DNA of 64,000 nucleotides from Lachnospiraceae bacterium (lineage in GTDB: Bacteria; Bacillota; Clostridia; Lachnospirales; Lachnospiraceae): NCBI GenBank assembly GCA_014804445.1, contig JAAUZU010000012.1, positions 59,453-123,452 on the forward strand. The letters run 5' to 3'. The notes beneath the pieces were generated by a model. The model was not told where the DNA came from and did no database searches. It saw only the letters and a list, made by a program, of their open reading frames with translations. A program made the translations under genes and the position numbers. Numbering within the stretch: the stretch's first letter is position 1; the number at the start of each line of letters is the position of its first letter. Positions 1 through 7,980 of this stretch are shown here, one piece after another.

Positions 1-2
1 AA

Positions 3-56
3 GAAAAGCGCAGGCTTGCAGATTTTTTTATAGAAAGCTACGCGGAGCTTTTGTAA
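3..56 (+). CDS. Possible C-terminal tail of an upstream gene (partial)
   Basis: An open frame entering from the left edge reads EKRRLADFFIESYAELL and stops at 54-56, 34 bases before the next start. The composition is protein-like (amphipathic, acidic and aromatic residues), but it is too short to name. A second open frame also crosses this edge, so the choice of frame is an inference. Confidence 0.35.
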   Translation, partial: EKRRLADFFIESYAELL

Positions 57-90
57 GCAATGCAAGCGGTTCGCAGGGAGGTGAATTGGT

Positions 91-2022
91 TTGAGCGAAG
101 GTTTTTTACCCATATGCAGACAGGATATGGAAGAAAGAAAGATAGAGCAGTTAGATTTTGTCTATATCATAGGCGACGCCTACGTAGATCATCCCTCCTT
201 TGGGCATGCTGTCATCAGCAGGGTTCTGGAGGCGCACGGCTACAGTGTCGGTATCATTTCACAGCCGGACTGGAAGGATGATCAAAGCATTACCCTGTTG
301 GGAAAGCCGAGGCTTGCATTTTTGATAAGCGGTGGCAATATGGATAGTATGGTAAACCATTATTCCGTATCCAAAAAGAGAAGGAGTACAGATGCCTATA
401 CGCCCGGCGGAAAAAGCGGGAAACGTCCGGACTATGCAACAGTCGTATATGGCAACCTGATTCGCAGAACCTACAGAGACGTCCCGATTATCATCGGCGG
501 TATCGAAGCAAGTCTCAGACGAATGGCGCATTACGACTACTGGTCCGATAAATTCAAGCGCTCCATTCTGCTGGATTCACAGGCGGACATCATTTCTTAC
601 GGAATGGGAGAGAAAAGCATTGTAGAGCTTGCGGATGCCTTAGCCAGCGGAATTGCCGTCTCCGACATTACCTTTATTCAGGGTACCGTCTACAAGACAA
701 AGAAGCCGGAAAATATTTACGACGGACTGTGGCTTCCTGATTATGACGCCATGAAGGAAAATCCTGCCAAATATGCAGAAAGCTTTGCCATACAATATGA
801 AAATACGGATCCCTTCACCGGAAAGGTGCTGGTGGAAGGATACGCGGGCGGTGTCTATGTGGTACAGAATCCGCCGCAGCCGCCTTTGAGCACGGCGGAA
901 ATGGATGAAATTTATGCGCTTCCCTATATGCGCACCTACCATCCCTCCTATGAGCAGGAAGGGGGCGTGCCGGCCATCTCGGAAATTAAGTTTTCTTTAA
1001 TCAGCAACAGGGGATGCTTTGGCGGATGCAGTTTTTGTGCCCTGACCTTCCATCAGGGGCGCATCGTTCAAACAAGGAGTCACGAATCCATTCTTGCGGA
1101 AGCCGAGCTTCTGACAAAGGACAAGGATTTTAAAGGATATATTCACGATGTAGGCGGCCCTACCGCCAATTTCAGGCATCCGTCCTGTGAAAAGCAGCTT
1201 ACATGCGGCGTCTGTAAAAATAGGCAGTGTCTTTTCCCTTCGCCCTGTAAAAACCTCAGGGCTGAACATGCAGATTATCTTGCCCTGCTCCGCAAACTGC
1301 GAGAACTGCCGGGCGTAAAGAAAGTGTTTATCCGTTCCGGCATCCGTTTTGATTATCTGCTTGCCGATGCTGACGACAGCTTCTTTCGGGAACTGGTACA
1401 GTTTCATGTCAGCGGACAGCTTAAAGTGGCGCCGGAACATATTTCCGACAAGGTGCTGAAACGCATGGGAAAACCGGAAAATGCAGTTTACAGGCGGTTT
1501 ACGGAAAAGTATAAACGTCTCAACGAACAGTTCGGATTAAAGCAGTATCTGGTGCCGTATCTGATGTCCTCCCACCCGGGCTCTACCTTAAAAGAGGCTG
1601 TGGAGCTTGCGGAGTATCTCAGGGATTTGGGGTACATGCCGGAACAGGTGCAGGATTTTTATCCTACGCCGTCAACCATTTCCACGGTAATGTACTATAC
1701 CGGAATAGACCCGCGGGATATGAGTCAGGTATATGTGTGCCGCAATCCGCATGAAAAAGCCATGCAGCGCGCCTTGATTCAGTACCGGAATCCGAAAAAT
1801 TACGATTTGGTATGCGAAGCGCTGCGTGCCGCAAAAAGAGAGGATTTAATCGGTTTCGGGAAACAGTGTCTTGTGCGTCCGAAAAAAACAGTGCAGAAGG
1901 ATGGCTCACAGAGAAAAGCAGAACAAAAGAGCGTCCCGCCGAAGCAGGAGAAATCAGGCAGGGTGAAACCGAAAAAAACAATCAGAAATATTCACAAAAA
2001 GAAAAGAAAGGTGGAATCATGA
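91..2022 (+). CDS. YgiQ family radical SAM protein
   Basis: Radical SAM enzyme of the YgiQ type (UPF0313); the reaction is not established for the family. The 643-residue protein has a B12-binding-like N-terminal half, then the cluster motif CFGGCSFC with cysteines near residues 309, 313 and 316 (CxxxCxxC), followed by a Cys-rich stretch typical of YgiQ (CEKQLTCGVCKNRQC). The last 45 residues are a Lys/Arg-rich tail. It starts at a TTG codon placed about 8 bases after GGGAGGTG; no ATG gives a full N-terminus with a comparable ribosome binding site. Its stop overlaps the start of the following dehydrogenase gene, so the two are probably translated together. Confidence 0.9.
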   Translation: MSEGFLPICRQDMEERKIEQLDFVYIIGDAYVDHPSFGHAVISRVLEAHGYSVGIISQPDWKDDQSITLLGKPRLAFLISGGNMDSMVNHYSVSKKRRSTDAYTPGGKSGKRPDYATVVYGNLIRRTYRDVPIIIGGIEASLRRMAHYDYWSDKFKRSILLDSQADIISYGMGEKSIVELADALASGIAVSDITFIQGTVYKTKKPENIYDGLWLPDYDAMKENPAKYAESFAIQYENTDPFTGKVLVEGYAGGVYVVQNPPQPPLSTAEMDEIYALPYMRTYHPSYEQEGGVPAISEIKFSLISNRGCFGGCSFCALTFHQGRIVQTRSHESILAEAELLTKDKDFKGYIHDVGGPTANFRHPSCEKQLTCGVCKNRQCLFPSPCKNLRAEHADYLALLRKLRELPGVKKVFIRSGIRFDYLLADADDSFFRELVQFHVSGQLKVAPEHISDKVLKRMGKPENAVYRRFTEKYKRLNEQFGLKQYLVPYLMSSHPGSTLKEAVELAEYLRDLGYMPEQVQDFYPTPSTISTVMYYTGIDPRDMSQVYVCRNPHEKAMQRALIQYRNPKNYDLVCEALRAAKREDLIGFGKQCLVRPKKTVQKDGSQRKAEQKSVPPKQEKSGRVKPKKTIRNIHKKKRKVES

Positions 2023-2786
2023 TGAAAAATATTATTATTATCACGGGGGCATCCTCCGGAATCGGTCAGGAATTTGCATTGCAGATGGATACAGCGTTTT
2101 CCAATATTGACGAATTCTGGCTGATAGCCCGCAGGGAGGACAGACTTCTCGAACTTGCGCAGGTTATGGAGCATGCAACAAGGCTGATTACCATGGATGT
2201 ATCGGACGAATACGCAATGGACGATTTTGAACGGCTTCTGGAGGAATCCGATGTAACGGTTCGTATGCTGATTAATGCAGCCGGTTTTGGCCTGCTGGGC
2301 GCATTTGAGGACATTCCCTTAGAGGAACAGACGGAAATGCTTTATGTCAACTGCGAAGCACTGACAAAAATGACGTATATTACGCTGCCCTATATGGCGC
2401 GGGGAAGCAGAATTATTCAGATGGCATCCTCTGCCGCATTTTTGCCGCAGCCCGACTTTGCCGTATATGCTGCGACAAAGTCCTATGTGCTCAGCCTGTC
2501 AAGAGCGTTAAATGCAGAGCTTCGGTACAGAGGCATTTATGTAACTGCGGTCTGTCCCGGACCGGTTTACACGGAATTTTTTGACATTGCGGAGCAGTAT
2601 GGCAGTACGCTTGCCGTAAAGAAGCTGGTTATGATTACGGCAGAAAAATGTGTATCCACAGCGCTGCGCGCTTCTTACCACAAGCGTGATATGGCAGTTC
2701 CCGGTATTCCCATGAAGGCATTCCTGCTTGCCACAAAGCTTTTGCCGCAGGAGGGGATTCTCCGTATACTGGCAATGCTGCAATAG
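2019..2786 (+). CDS. Short-chain dehydrogenase/reductase (SDR)
   Basis: A 255-residue classical SDR, soluble, using NAD(P)H. Seen: cofactor loop TGASSGIG near the N-terminus, the NAAG structural motif, a serine in ASSAAF, and the catalytic YAATK pair followed by the usual PGPVYT loop. The substrate cannot be read from sequence. Two ATGs in tandem (2019 and 2022) follow AAAGAAAGGTGG, either may be used; the gene overlaps the ygiQ stop by four bases. The open frame runs further upstream but that part is inside ygiQ and not SDR-like. A terminator hairpin begins inside its last codons. Confidence 0.88.
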   Translation: MMKNIIIITGASSGIGQEFALQMDTAFSNIDEFWLIARREDRLLELAQVMEHATRLITMDVSDEYAMDDFERLLEESDVTVRMLINAAGFGLLGAFEDIPLEEQTEMLYVNCEALTKMTYITLPYMARGSRIIQMASSAAFLPQPDFAVYAATKSYVLSLSRALNAELRYRGIYVTAVCPGPVYTEFFDIAEQYGSTLAVKKLVMITAEKCVSTALRASYHKRDMAVPGIPMKAFLLATKLLPQEGILRILAMLQ

Positions 2787-2806
2787 ATTGCTGCATTGCA
2801 TTTTTT
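2772..2806 (+). terminator. Intrinsic terminator overlapping the SDR stop codon
   Basis: Arms 2772-2784 and 2787-2799 (GCAATGCTGCAAT against its near complement, one mismatch) are followed by six T residues at 2801-2806. The innermost pairs must open to make the loop. The left arm codes for the last residues of the SDR protein. Confidence 0.65.
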
Positions 2807-2824
2807 AGACAGATACAGTATAAT
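2796..2824 (+). promoter_or_regulatory. Sigma-A type promoter for the HD-GYP gene
   Basis: TTGCAT (2796-2801), a 17-base spacer and a perfect TATAAT (2819-2824), about 85 bases before the ATG. The -35 box lies in the right arm and T-run of the preceding terminator. Confidence 0.65.
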
Positions 2825-2909
2825 GATACAAAAAGAGAACGGCTGTTTTGTACAGTCTGAAGTGCAGATTGGCATTTTGCCATAGCAGAAGTGCCTTAGG
2901 AGAAAAAGA

Positions 2910-4223
2910 ATGTTTCACAGAAAAAACAAACTACTTATGATAAACATTTTTTCTATATTGGCGGTGCTGATAATCGGTCTTACGCTTTTTTCCTATTTAC
3001 AGCATATGGAGAAACAGCCTTTTTATGCTTTTTGCCAAAACGAAAATAAAGAGGACGAAAACGCTTCCGATATTTCAGAAGAGGAAAGTGTGTCCCTGTC
3101 TGCGGAGGAATATCGGGAAAAATATGCGGACGGGCTTGCACTGGCAGATGGGGCATTTCTGGCAAATCCGAAATGCCGGCTGGAGGTCAGTATTGCAAAG
3201 CAGTGGCTGGAGAATGAAGCAAATGGGATTGTCGGCGCACAGTATGACTTTGTTTTTCACAATGATTCGGCAAAAGACATATTGAACTGGACGATGCTGG
3301 TAAGCGTGCCGGAGGGAAGTTATCTGGACAGCTATTGGAGCGGCGAATGTAACTACGAAAATGATGTCATTACCATACAGCCGCTTGATTATAACCAGAC
3401 CATAGAGGTGGCGGCTGATATTTCCTTTGGTTTTGTGCTTATGACGCCTAATAATTCTACTTTTCATGTGGAGGACTGCGCCATTATTTTCTACAGGGAA
3501 AATAAGCTTTGGCAGCATCCGCTGTTCTGGGTTTTAAGCATATTCCTGTTTGCACTTTTTATTGCTGATTTGGCGTATGTTGTTTCCAGCATCAGAATCA
3601 GAAAATATAATCTGCGTCAGGAGGCAGACCGCCGTATTATCGAACAGTCGCTGAAAACCTTTGCCAATATTATCGATGCAAAGGATGAGTATACGAGAGG
3701 CCATTCACAGAGGGTTGCTTATTATTCAAGGGAAATTGCCCGGCGGATGAACATGGATGAAGAAACCTGCCGCCAGTTGTATTACATAGCATTGCTTCAT
3801 GATATCGGAAAAATCGGCATTACCGACTCTATACTGACAAAGCCGGGGGCGCTGACAGTGGAAGAGCGTGAAAGCATCAAGCAGCATGTTGTAATCGGAG
3901 GCGAAATTTTGAAGGATTTCAATTCCATTCCGGGGATTGCAGAAGGAGCCATGTATCATCATGAAAGATATGACGGTACGGGTTATTCTGCCGGATTGTC
4001 CGGCGATGCCATTCCTTTGTTTGCCCGTATTATCTGCGTGGCGGATTCCTTTGACGCCATGAGCAGTGCGAGATGCTACCGCGGCAAGCTGGAGATGGAT
4101 CATGTTGTCAATGAACTGAAAGCACATGCGGGAACACAGTTTGACAAAAATATTGTCAGGTATATGCTGGAAATGATTGCGGATGGCTTTGCACCGGTTC
4201 TGAACGGGGAAGCTGAAATGTAG
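2910..4223 (+). CDS. Membrane HD-GYP phosphodiesterase with CBM2-like outer domain
   Basis: A 437-residue putative cyclic-di-GMP phosphodiesterase. Order: membrane segment (about 10-30), extracytoplasmic domain (31-203), second membrane segment (204-226), short linker helix, then an HD-GYP domain (about 245-425). Metal and catalytic motifs are present: RGHS (His265), HDIGK (297-301), and the paired HH at 350-351 with YDGTGY. The signature proline of GYP is serine here (GYS). The outer domain, roughly 105-180, has the Trp and Gly-Phe pattern of family 2 carbohydrate-binding modules (NWTMLVSVPEG, SYWSG, ISFGF). That it senses a polysaccharide is an inference. RBS TTAGGAGAAA precedes the ATG. 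The next gene follows after 16 bases. Confidence 0.85.
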   Translation: MFHRKNKLLMINIFSILAVLIIGLTLFSYLQHMEKQPFYAFCQNENKEDENASDISEEESVSLSAEEYREKYADGLALADGAFLANPKCRLEVSIAKQWLENEANGIVGAQYDFVFHNDSAKDILNWTMLVSVPEGSYLDSYWSGECNYENDVITIQPLDYNQTIEVAADISFGFVLMTPNNSTFHVEDCAIIFYRENKLWQHPLFWVLSIFLFALFIADLAYVVSSIRIRKYNLRQEADRRIIEQSLKTFANIIDAKDEYTRGHSQRVAYYSREIARRMNMDEETCRQLYYIALLHDIGKIGITDSILTKPGALTVEERESIKQHVVIGGEILKDFNSIPGIAEGAMYHHERYDGTGYSAGLSGDAIPLFARIICVADSFDAMSSARCYRGKLEMDHVVNELKAHAGTQFDKNIVRYMLEMIADGFAPVLNGEAEM

Positions 4224-4239
4224 AAAGGCTGGATGCGGA

Positions 4240-4827
4240 ATGGATTTTAAACGTTTATTCACCACAGCGGGGGTAAAGGGGCGGAAAAATTATATCAACA
4301 GTCAGAAAAAATACGAGATTATTCGGACTGCCATATACTTTTTAATTTCGCTCTCCCTGTTTGCGGCCGGTATTGCCGCAACTAAAACGCGCAACAATCT
4401 TTTGACCATCGTTGCCGTTTTGGGATGTCTGCCTGCCAGTAAAAGTCTGGTTTCCGCAATTATGTATGGCAAATATAAAAGCCTTTCCGAGGACGATGCG
4501 GAAAAGATAGAAGCGGCAGCGAATGGGCTTACCTGCCTGTATGATTTGGTATTTACCACAAGAGAGAAAACTTATCCGGTGCTGCATATGACAGTCTGTG
4601 AAAATACCGTTATTGGCTACATGCCAAGTGAAAAGCTTTCGGATGCCGACTGTGCCGCACATATCACAACCTGCCTTAAGGTTGACAATTATAGTCATGT
4701 TACTGTCAAAATTTTTAAGGATATCCGCAAATATACAGCAAGGCTCAGTCAGATGAAGGAGCCCACGGATGCGGAGGAAAAAATAACGCAGGGGATTGTC
4801 GATACTTTAAAAAGTATTGCCTTGTAG
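4240..4827 (+). CDS. Conserved membrane protein of unknown function
   Basis: I do not recognise a named family. The 195-residue protein has a basic start, two predicted membrane helices (about 30-48 and 52-70), then a soluble mixed domain of about 120 residues without clear catalytic motifs. It follows the HD-GYP gene by 16 bases and precedes the pseudouridine synthase by 9, so it is part of that transcription unit. Only a weak ribosome binding site (GAAAGGCTGGATG) is visible. Confidence 0.7.
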   Translation: MDFKRLFTTAGVKGRKNYINSQKKYEIIRTAIYFLISLSLFAAGIAATKTRNNLLTIVAVLGCLPASKSLVSAIMYGKYKSLSEDDAEKIEAAANGLTCLYDLVFTTREKTYPVLHMTVCENTVIGYMPSEKLSDADCAAHITTCLKVDNYSHVTVKIFKDIRKYTARLSQMKEPTDAEEKITQGIVDTLKSIAL

Positions 4828-4836
4828 GAGGTTATC

Positions 4837-5949
4837 ATGCAGTCTTTTCAAATTGGAGAAAATCAGGCAGGACAGCGGCTTGACAAGTTTCTCCATAAGT
4901 TTATGCCGGCGGCGGGAAACGGCTTTCTGTACAAGATGCTGCGCAAGAAAAATATTGTGCTGAACGGAAAAAAAGCAGAAGGAAAAGAAATTCTGGCAGT
5001 AGGGGATACTGTCTCTTTCTTTTTTTCGGACGAAACCTTTTGTCATTTCACCGGTCAGGTTGCGGGTGGGACAGAGGCGCATCATACAAAGCCTGAAAGC
5101 GATTCAAAAAGGCATACAAGGGAGACTTATGTCTGCCAACAGGACAGAACTGCGCTTTATAGGGAGGCATATGCCACACTCAGAGGAATTACCATTCTTT
5201 ATGAGGACAAAAACATTCTGGCTGTAAACAAACCTGCAGGTATACTGACACAGCGGGACAGCAGCGGACAGCCATCCCTCAACGAATGGGTTATCGGCTA
5301 TCTGCTCCACAACGGCAGGCTCTCGGAGGATACGCTGCAAACCTTCCATCCGTCCGTGCAGAACCGTCTGGACCGCAATACCAGCGGCATCGTGCTTTGC
5401 GGCATTTCGTTGTCCGGCAGCCAAATGCTGTCAGAGTTGATTCGCAGCAGAAAGCTCAATAAATATTACATTACGATTGTCAGAGGAAGAATGGATGAAG
5501 CAGGCGAGCTTTCCGGTTTTCTTTCCAAAGATGAACAGAAGAATCAGGTGCAGATAAGGGAAGTGGATGGCAGGGCTGTCAAAACAGCTTACAGACCGCT
5601 TGCTGTCGAGGACGGCTTTACATGTCTTGAGGTAAAGCTGATTACAGGGCGTCCCCATCAAATCAGAGCGCATATGGCGTCCATCGGACATCCTGTGATG
5701 GGAGATATGAAGTATGGGGATGCAGCGTTTAACGCAGACTGCCGTCAAAAATACGGCGTGCGTTGTCAGCTTTTGCACGCTGCGAGAGTAGAGTTCCCCG
5801 TACTGAAAGAAGGCTTTGCCGATTTGAGCGGCAGGGTCTTTACAGCGCCGCTTCCGGCGGTTTTTAAGGAGGTATGCAGGCATGGCAACATGGAATTCCA
5901 GAGGATTGCGAGGCTCTACACTGGAGGAACTGATAAACAGAACCAATGA
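4837..5949 (+). CDS. RluA family pseudouridine synthase
   Basis: Converts specific uridines in structured RNA (normally rRNA or tRNA) to pseudouridine. The 370-residue protein has an S4-like RNA-binding region (about 10-75), a variable linker, then the catalytic domain with VNKPAG and the RLDRNTSG motif containing the catalytic aspartate, and a C-terminal GRPHQIRAHMASIGHP motif. RBS TAGGAGG precedes the ATG by five bases. The target base cannot be assigned; a second RluA-type protein (RluD-like) is encoded at 29650-30558. Its 3' end overlaps recU by 68 bases in another frame. Confidence 0.9.
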   Translation: MQSFQIGENQAGQRLDKFLHKFMPAAGNGFLYKMLRKKNIVLNGKKAEGKEILAVGDTVSFFFSDETFCHFTGQVAGGTEAHHTKPESDSKRHTRETYVCQQDRTALYREAYATLRGITILYEDKNILAVNKPAGILTQRDSSGQPSLNEWVIGYLLHNGRLSEDTLQTFHPSVQNRLDRNTSGIVLCGISLSGSQMLSELIRSRKLNKYYITIVRGRMDEAGELSGFLSKDEQKNQVQIREVDGRAVKTAYRPLAVEDGFTCLEVKLITGRPHQIRAHMASIGHPVMGDMKYGDAAFNADCRQKYGVRCQLLHAARVEFPVLKEGFADLSGRVFTAPLPAVFKEVCRHGNMEFQRIARLYTGGTDKQNQ

Positions 5950-6415
5950 AAAATACTTAGAGAATGGCCTTGCCCTGATTCAAAAAATCCCGACGCCGAT
6001 TACACCGATTAAAATAGACAAGGAACACCGTCACATTACACTTGCCTATTTTGAACAGAAAAGTACGGTAGACTATATCGGGGCGGTGCAGGGAATCCCC
6101 ATCTGCTTTGACGCCAAAGAATGTGCAGTGGATACCTTTGCCCTGCAGAATATCCACGAGCATCAGGTGCGCTTTATGGAGCAGTTTGAAAAGCAGGGGG
6201 GCATTGCTTTTTTTCTGATATATTATACAAAACGGGACATTTTTTACTATCTTCCCTACGAAATGCTCCGCTATTTCTGGGACAGGGCAAAGAACGGAGG
6301 CAGGAAAAGCTTCCGCTATGAGGAATTGAATCCGGATTATGTCATTCCGAAAAAGAGCGGTGTGGCGGTGCCTTATTTGGAAGTGGTGAAGAAGGATTTG
6401 GAGGATCGGGAGTGA
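5882..6415 (+). CDS. recU: Holliday junction resolvase RecU
   Basis: Structure-selective nuclease that resolves Holliday junctions in Firmicutes. The 177 residues carry the family pattern: SRG near the start, KIPTPITPIKID, the active-site stretch STVDYIGAVQGIPICFDAKE with acidic/lysine residues, FALQNIHEHQ, and GGIAFFLIYY. The start at 5882 has AAGGAGG 7-8 bases upstream, and gives the typical MATWNSRG beginning. The gene begins inside the 3' end of the pseudouridine synthase gene, in a different frame. Confidence 0.92.
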   Translation: MATWNSRGLRGSTLEELINRTNEKYLENGLALIQKIPTPITPIKIDKEHRHITLAYFEQKSTVDYIGAVQGIPICFDAKECAVDTFALQNIHEHQVRFMEQFEKQGGIAFFLIYYTKRDIFYYLPYEMLRYFWDRAKNGGRKSFRYEELNPDYVIPKKSGVAVPYLEVVKKDLEDRE

Positions 6416-6419
6416 TTTC

Positions 6420-6462
6420 GGATTTGCGGCAAGTCACGATTTTGGATTTGCGGCAAGTCACG
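6420..6462. repeat. Two tandem copies of a 19-base direct repeat
   Basis: GGATTTGCGGCAAGTCACG occurs at 6420-6438 and again at 6444-6462, a period of 24 bases, starting a few bases after the recU stop. Shorter repeats (TGGCAAATATG at 6603-6613 and 6621-6631) lie downstream. No function is evident. Confidence 0.75.
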
Positions 6463-6470
6463 CCGGCGGC

Positions 6471-6587
6471 GCACCCTATGTCTCGTCAGACGCGCTCTCG
6501 CTCGGATAAAAACGCAGCGGACGCTAAGCTCAAAAATACTTCGCTAAGCGCCGGCGTTTTTATACGGTCTGACGAGACATAGGGTGC
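6471..6587. repeat. 117-base palindromic element with 21-base terminal inverted repeats
   Basis: The ends 6471-6491 and 6567-6587 are perfect 21-base inverted repeats (left arm begins GCACCCTATGTCTCG). A second inner pair, ATAAAAACGC at 6506-6515 and its complement at 6554-6563, would extend the stem. CGCTAAGC is repeated directly at 6522 and 6542. There is no coding frame, no T-run after the right arm and no clear target duplication. It could be a MITE-like or REP-like element, or a long RNA hairpin. The rest of the 6416-6721 gap holds only the short repeats noted. Confidence 0.75.
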
Positions 6588-6721
6588 GTTGCTGGCTGAT
6601 AGTGGCAAATATGAACTCTGTGGCAAATATGCATTTGTGGTAGGTGTGTGTTGCCGCAAAAATAAGTTAGGATAAAAAAGGACAACAGAAAGTGGTTCTT
6701 TATTTGACTTAGGGTATAGGC

Positions 6722-6750
6722 TTGACAATGGCGGGGGGATTTAGTATACT
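6722..6750 (+). promoter_or_regulatory. Strong sigma-A promoter of the histidine operon
   Basis: Perfect TTGACA (6722-6727), a 17-base spacer and TATACT (6745-6750). The predicted start of transcription is near 6757, leaving a leader of only about 75 bases, too short for a T-box. Any histidine control must act otherwise; I see no operator. Confidence 0.8.
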
Positions 6751-6831
6751 GCTAATAGTTTCGTGTGGTAATACGGTATTATGGTAGCACGTTGAAGTGA
6801 TAAAGTGAATGGCGAAGGTAGGAGAGATTTC

Positions 6832-7944
6832 ATGAACAAGGTTTTGCTGCACACGCCTGAGGGCGTGAGGGATATATATGGAAGGGAATATTTGAAAAAG
6901 CTTGCGGTGGAGGAGAAGCTGCGCGGTAAGCTGCTTTCTTTTGGATATGAGGATATACAGACGCCGACTTTTGAATATTTTGATGTTTTTTCCAATGAGA
7001 TAGGGACTACAGCGTCGAGGGATTTGTATAAGTTTTTTGATAAGGAAGGGGATACGCTGGTTCTCAGACCGGATTTTACGCCTTCCATTGCCAGATGTGC
7101 GGCAAAGTATTTTATGGAGGAAAATGTTCCCCTGCGTTTTTGTTACATAGGCAATACATTTACCAATACCTCTCATTTACAGGGCAAATTGAAGGAGGTA
7201 ACGCAGCTTGGCGCGGAGCTTATCGGAGACCCTTCTGTGGAAGCAGACGCGGAGCTGGTCAATCTTGTGATTGAGGCGCTTTTAAACGTCGGTCTTACCG
7301 ATTTTCAGGTCAGCATCGGACAGGTGGAGTATTTTAAAGGCTTATGCGAGGAAGCGGGGCTGTCGAAGGAGACGGAACTGCGGCTTCGGGAATGTATTTC
7401 CGCCAAAAATGACTATGCGGCGGCAGATATTCTGCAGGCGGCAGGCGTGTCGGAGGAGTACAGCCGTCTGTTTTTAAAGACTATGGATACCTACGGCAGT
7501 ATTGAAGATTTGAGGGAAGCAAAAAAGCTGGCGTCAAATGTGCGCTCCGTGCAGGCGCTTGCCCATCTGGAAAAGCTTTACAAGACGCTTTGCCTTTATG
7601 GTACGGAAGGGTATGTGTCTTTTGACCTTGGGATGCTCAGCAAATACCAGTATTACACAGGCATCATTTTTAAGGCGTATACCTATGGCATTGGTGAGCC
7701 GATTGTAAAGGGCGGACGGTATGATTCCCTGCTCCTGCACTTTGGAAAGGATGCGCCGGCAATCGGATTTGCCGCGGTCGTGGATGATATTTTAGAAGCA
7801 TTGTCACGCCAGGGAAAAGAAATTCCTGTTCCAGAGCAGAAAAAAGAGCTTTTCTATACAGATGAAACCTACGGGCAGGTATTGCAGGAAGCACAGAAGT
7901 TGAGAAAAACAGGCGCTTCGGTTGTCATGACAAAGATTTCATAA
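6832..7944 (+). CDS. hisZ: ATP phosphoribosyltransferase regulatory subunit HisZ
   Basis: A histidyl-tRNA synthetase-like protein without charging activity that pairs with short-form HisG to make the first enzyme of histidine synthesis. The 370-residue protein starts HTPEGVRDIYG, has class II synthetase motif 2 (LRPDFTPSIARCAAKYF) and HisS-like segments such as GGRYDSLL. It lacks the C-terminal anticodon-binding domain, which marks it as HisZ rather than HisS. The start at 6832 follows AGGAGAG; an in-frame ATG at 6805 has no such site. It is the first gene of hisZ-hisG-hisD-hisB-hisIE. Confidence 0.92.
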   Translation: MNKVLLHTPEGVRDIYGREYLKKLAVEEKLRGKLLSFGYEDIQTPTFEYFDVFSNEIGTTASRDLYKFFDKEGDTLVLRPDFTPSIARCAAKYFMEENVPLRFCYIGNTFTNTSHLQGKLKEVTQLGAELIGDPSVEADAELVNLVIEALLNVGLTDFQVSIGQVEYFKGLCEEAGLSKETELRLRECISAKNDYAAADILQAAGVSEEYSRLFLKTMDTYGSIEDLREAKKLASNVRSVQALAHLEKLYKTLCLYGTEGYVSFDLGMLSKYQYYTGIIFKAYTYGIGEPIVKGGRYDSLLLHFGKDAPAIGFAAVVDDILEALSRQGKEIPVPEQKKELFYTDETYGQVLQEAQKLRKTGASVVMTKIS

Positions 7945-7980
7945 TTTTTTGTGCCGCAGGGCGGCAGAATGAGAGGAATA

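Noticed and set aside
1812..2018. Long open frame upstream of the SDR gene start
   Set aside because: It overlaps the 3' end of the radical SAM gene in another frame, is not SDR-like, and lacks a ribosome binding site; the start at 2019 fits the family.
6471..6587. CRISPR array or intrinsic terminator
   Set aside because: There are no regularly spaced repeats; the inverted arms are far apart and no T-run follows.
6757..6831. T-box or other riboswitch before hisZ
   Set aside because: The leader is only about 75 bases, with no T-box consensus or terminator.
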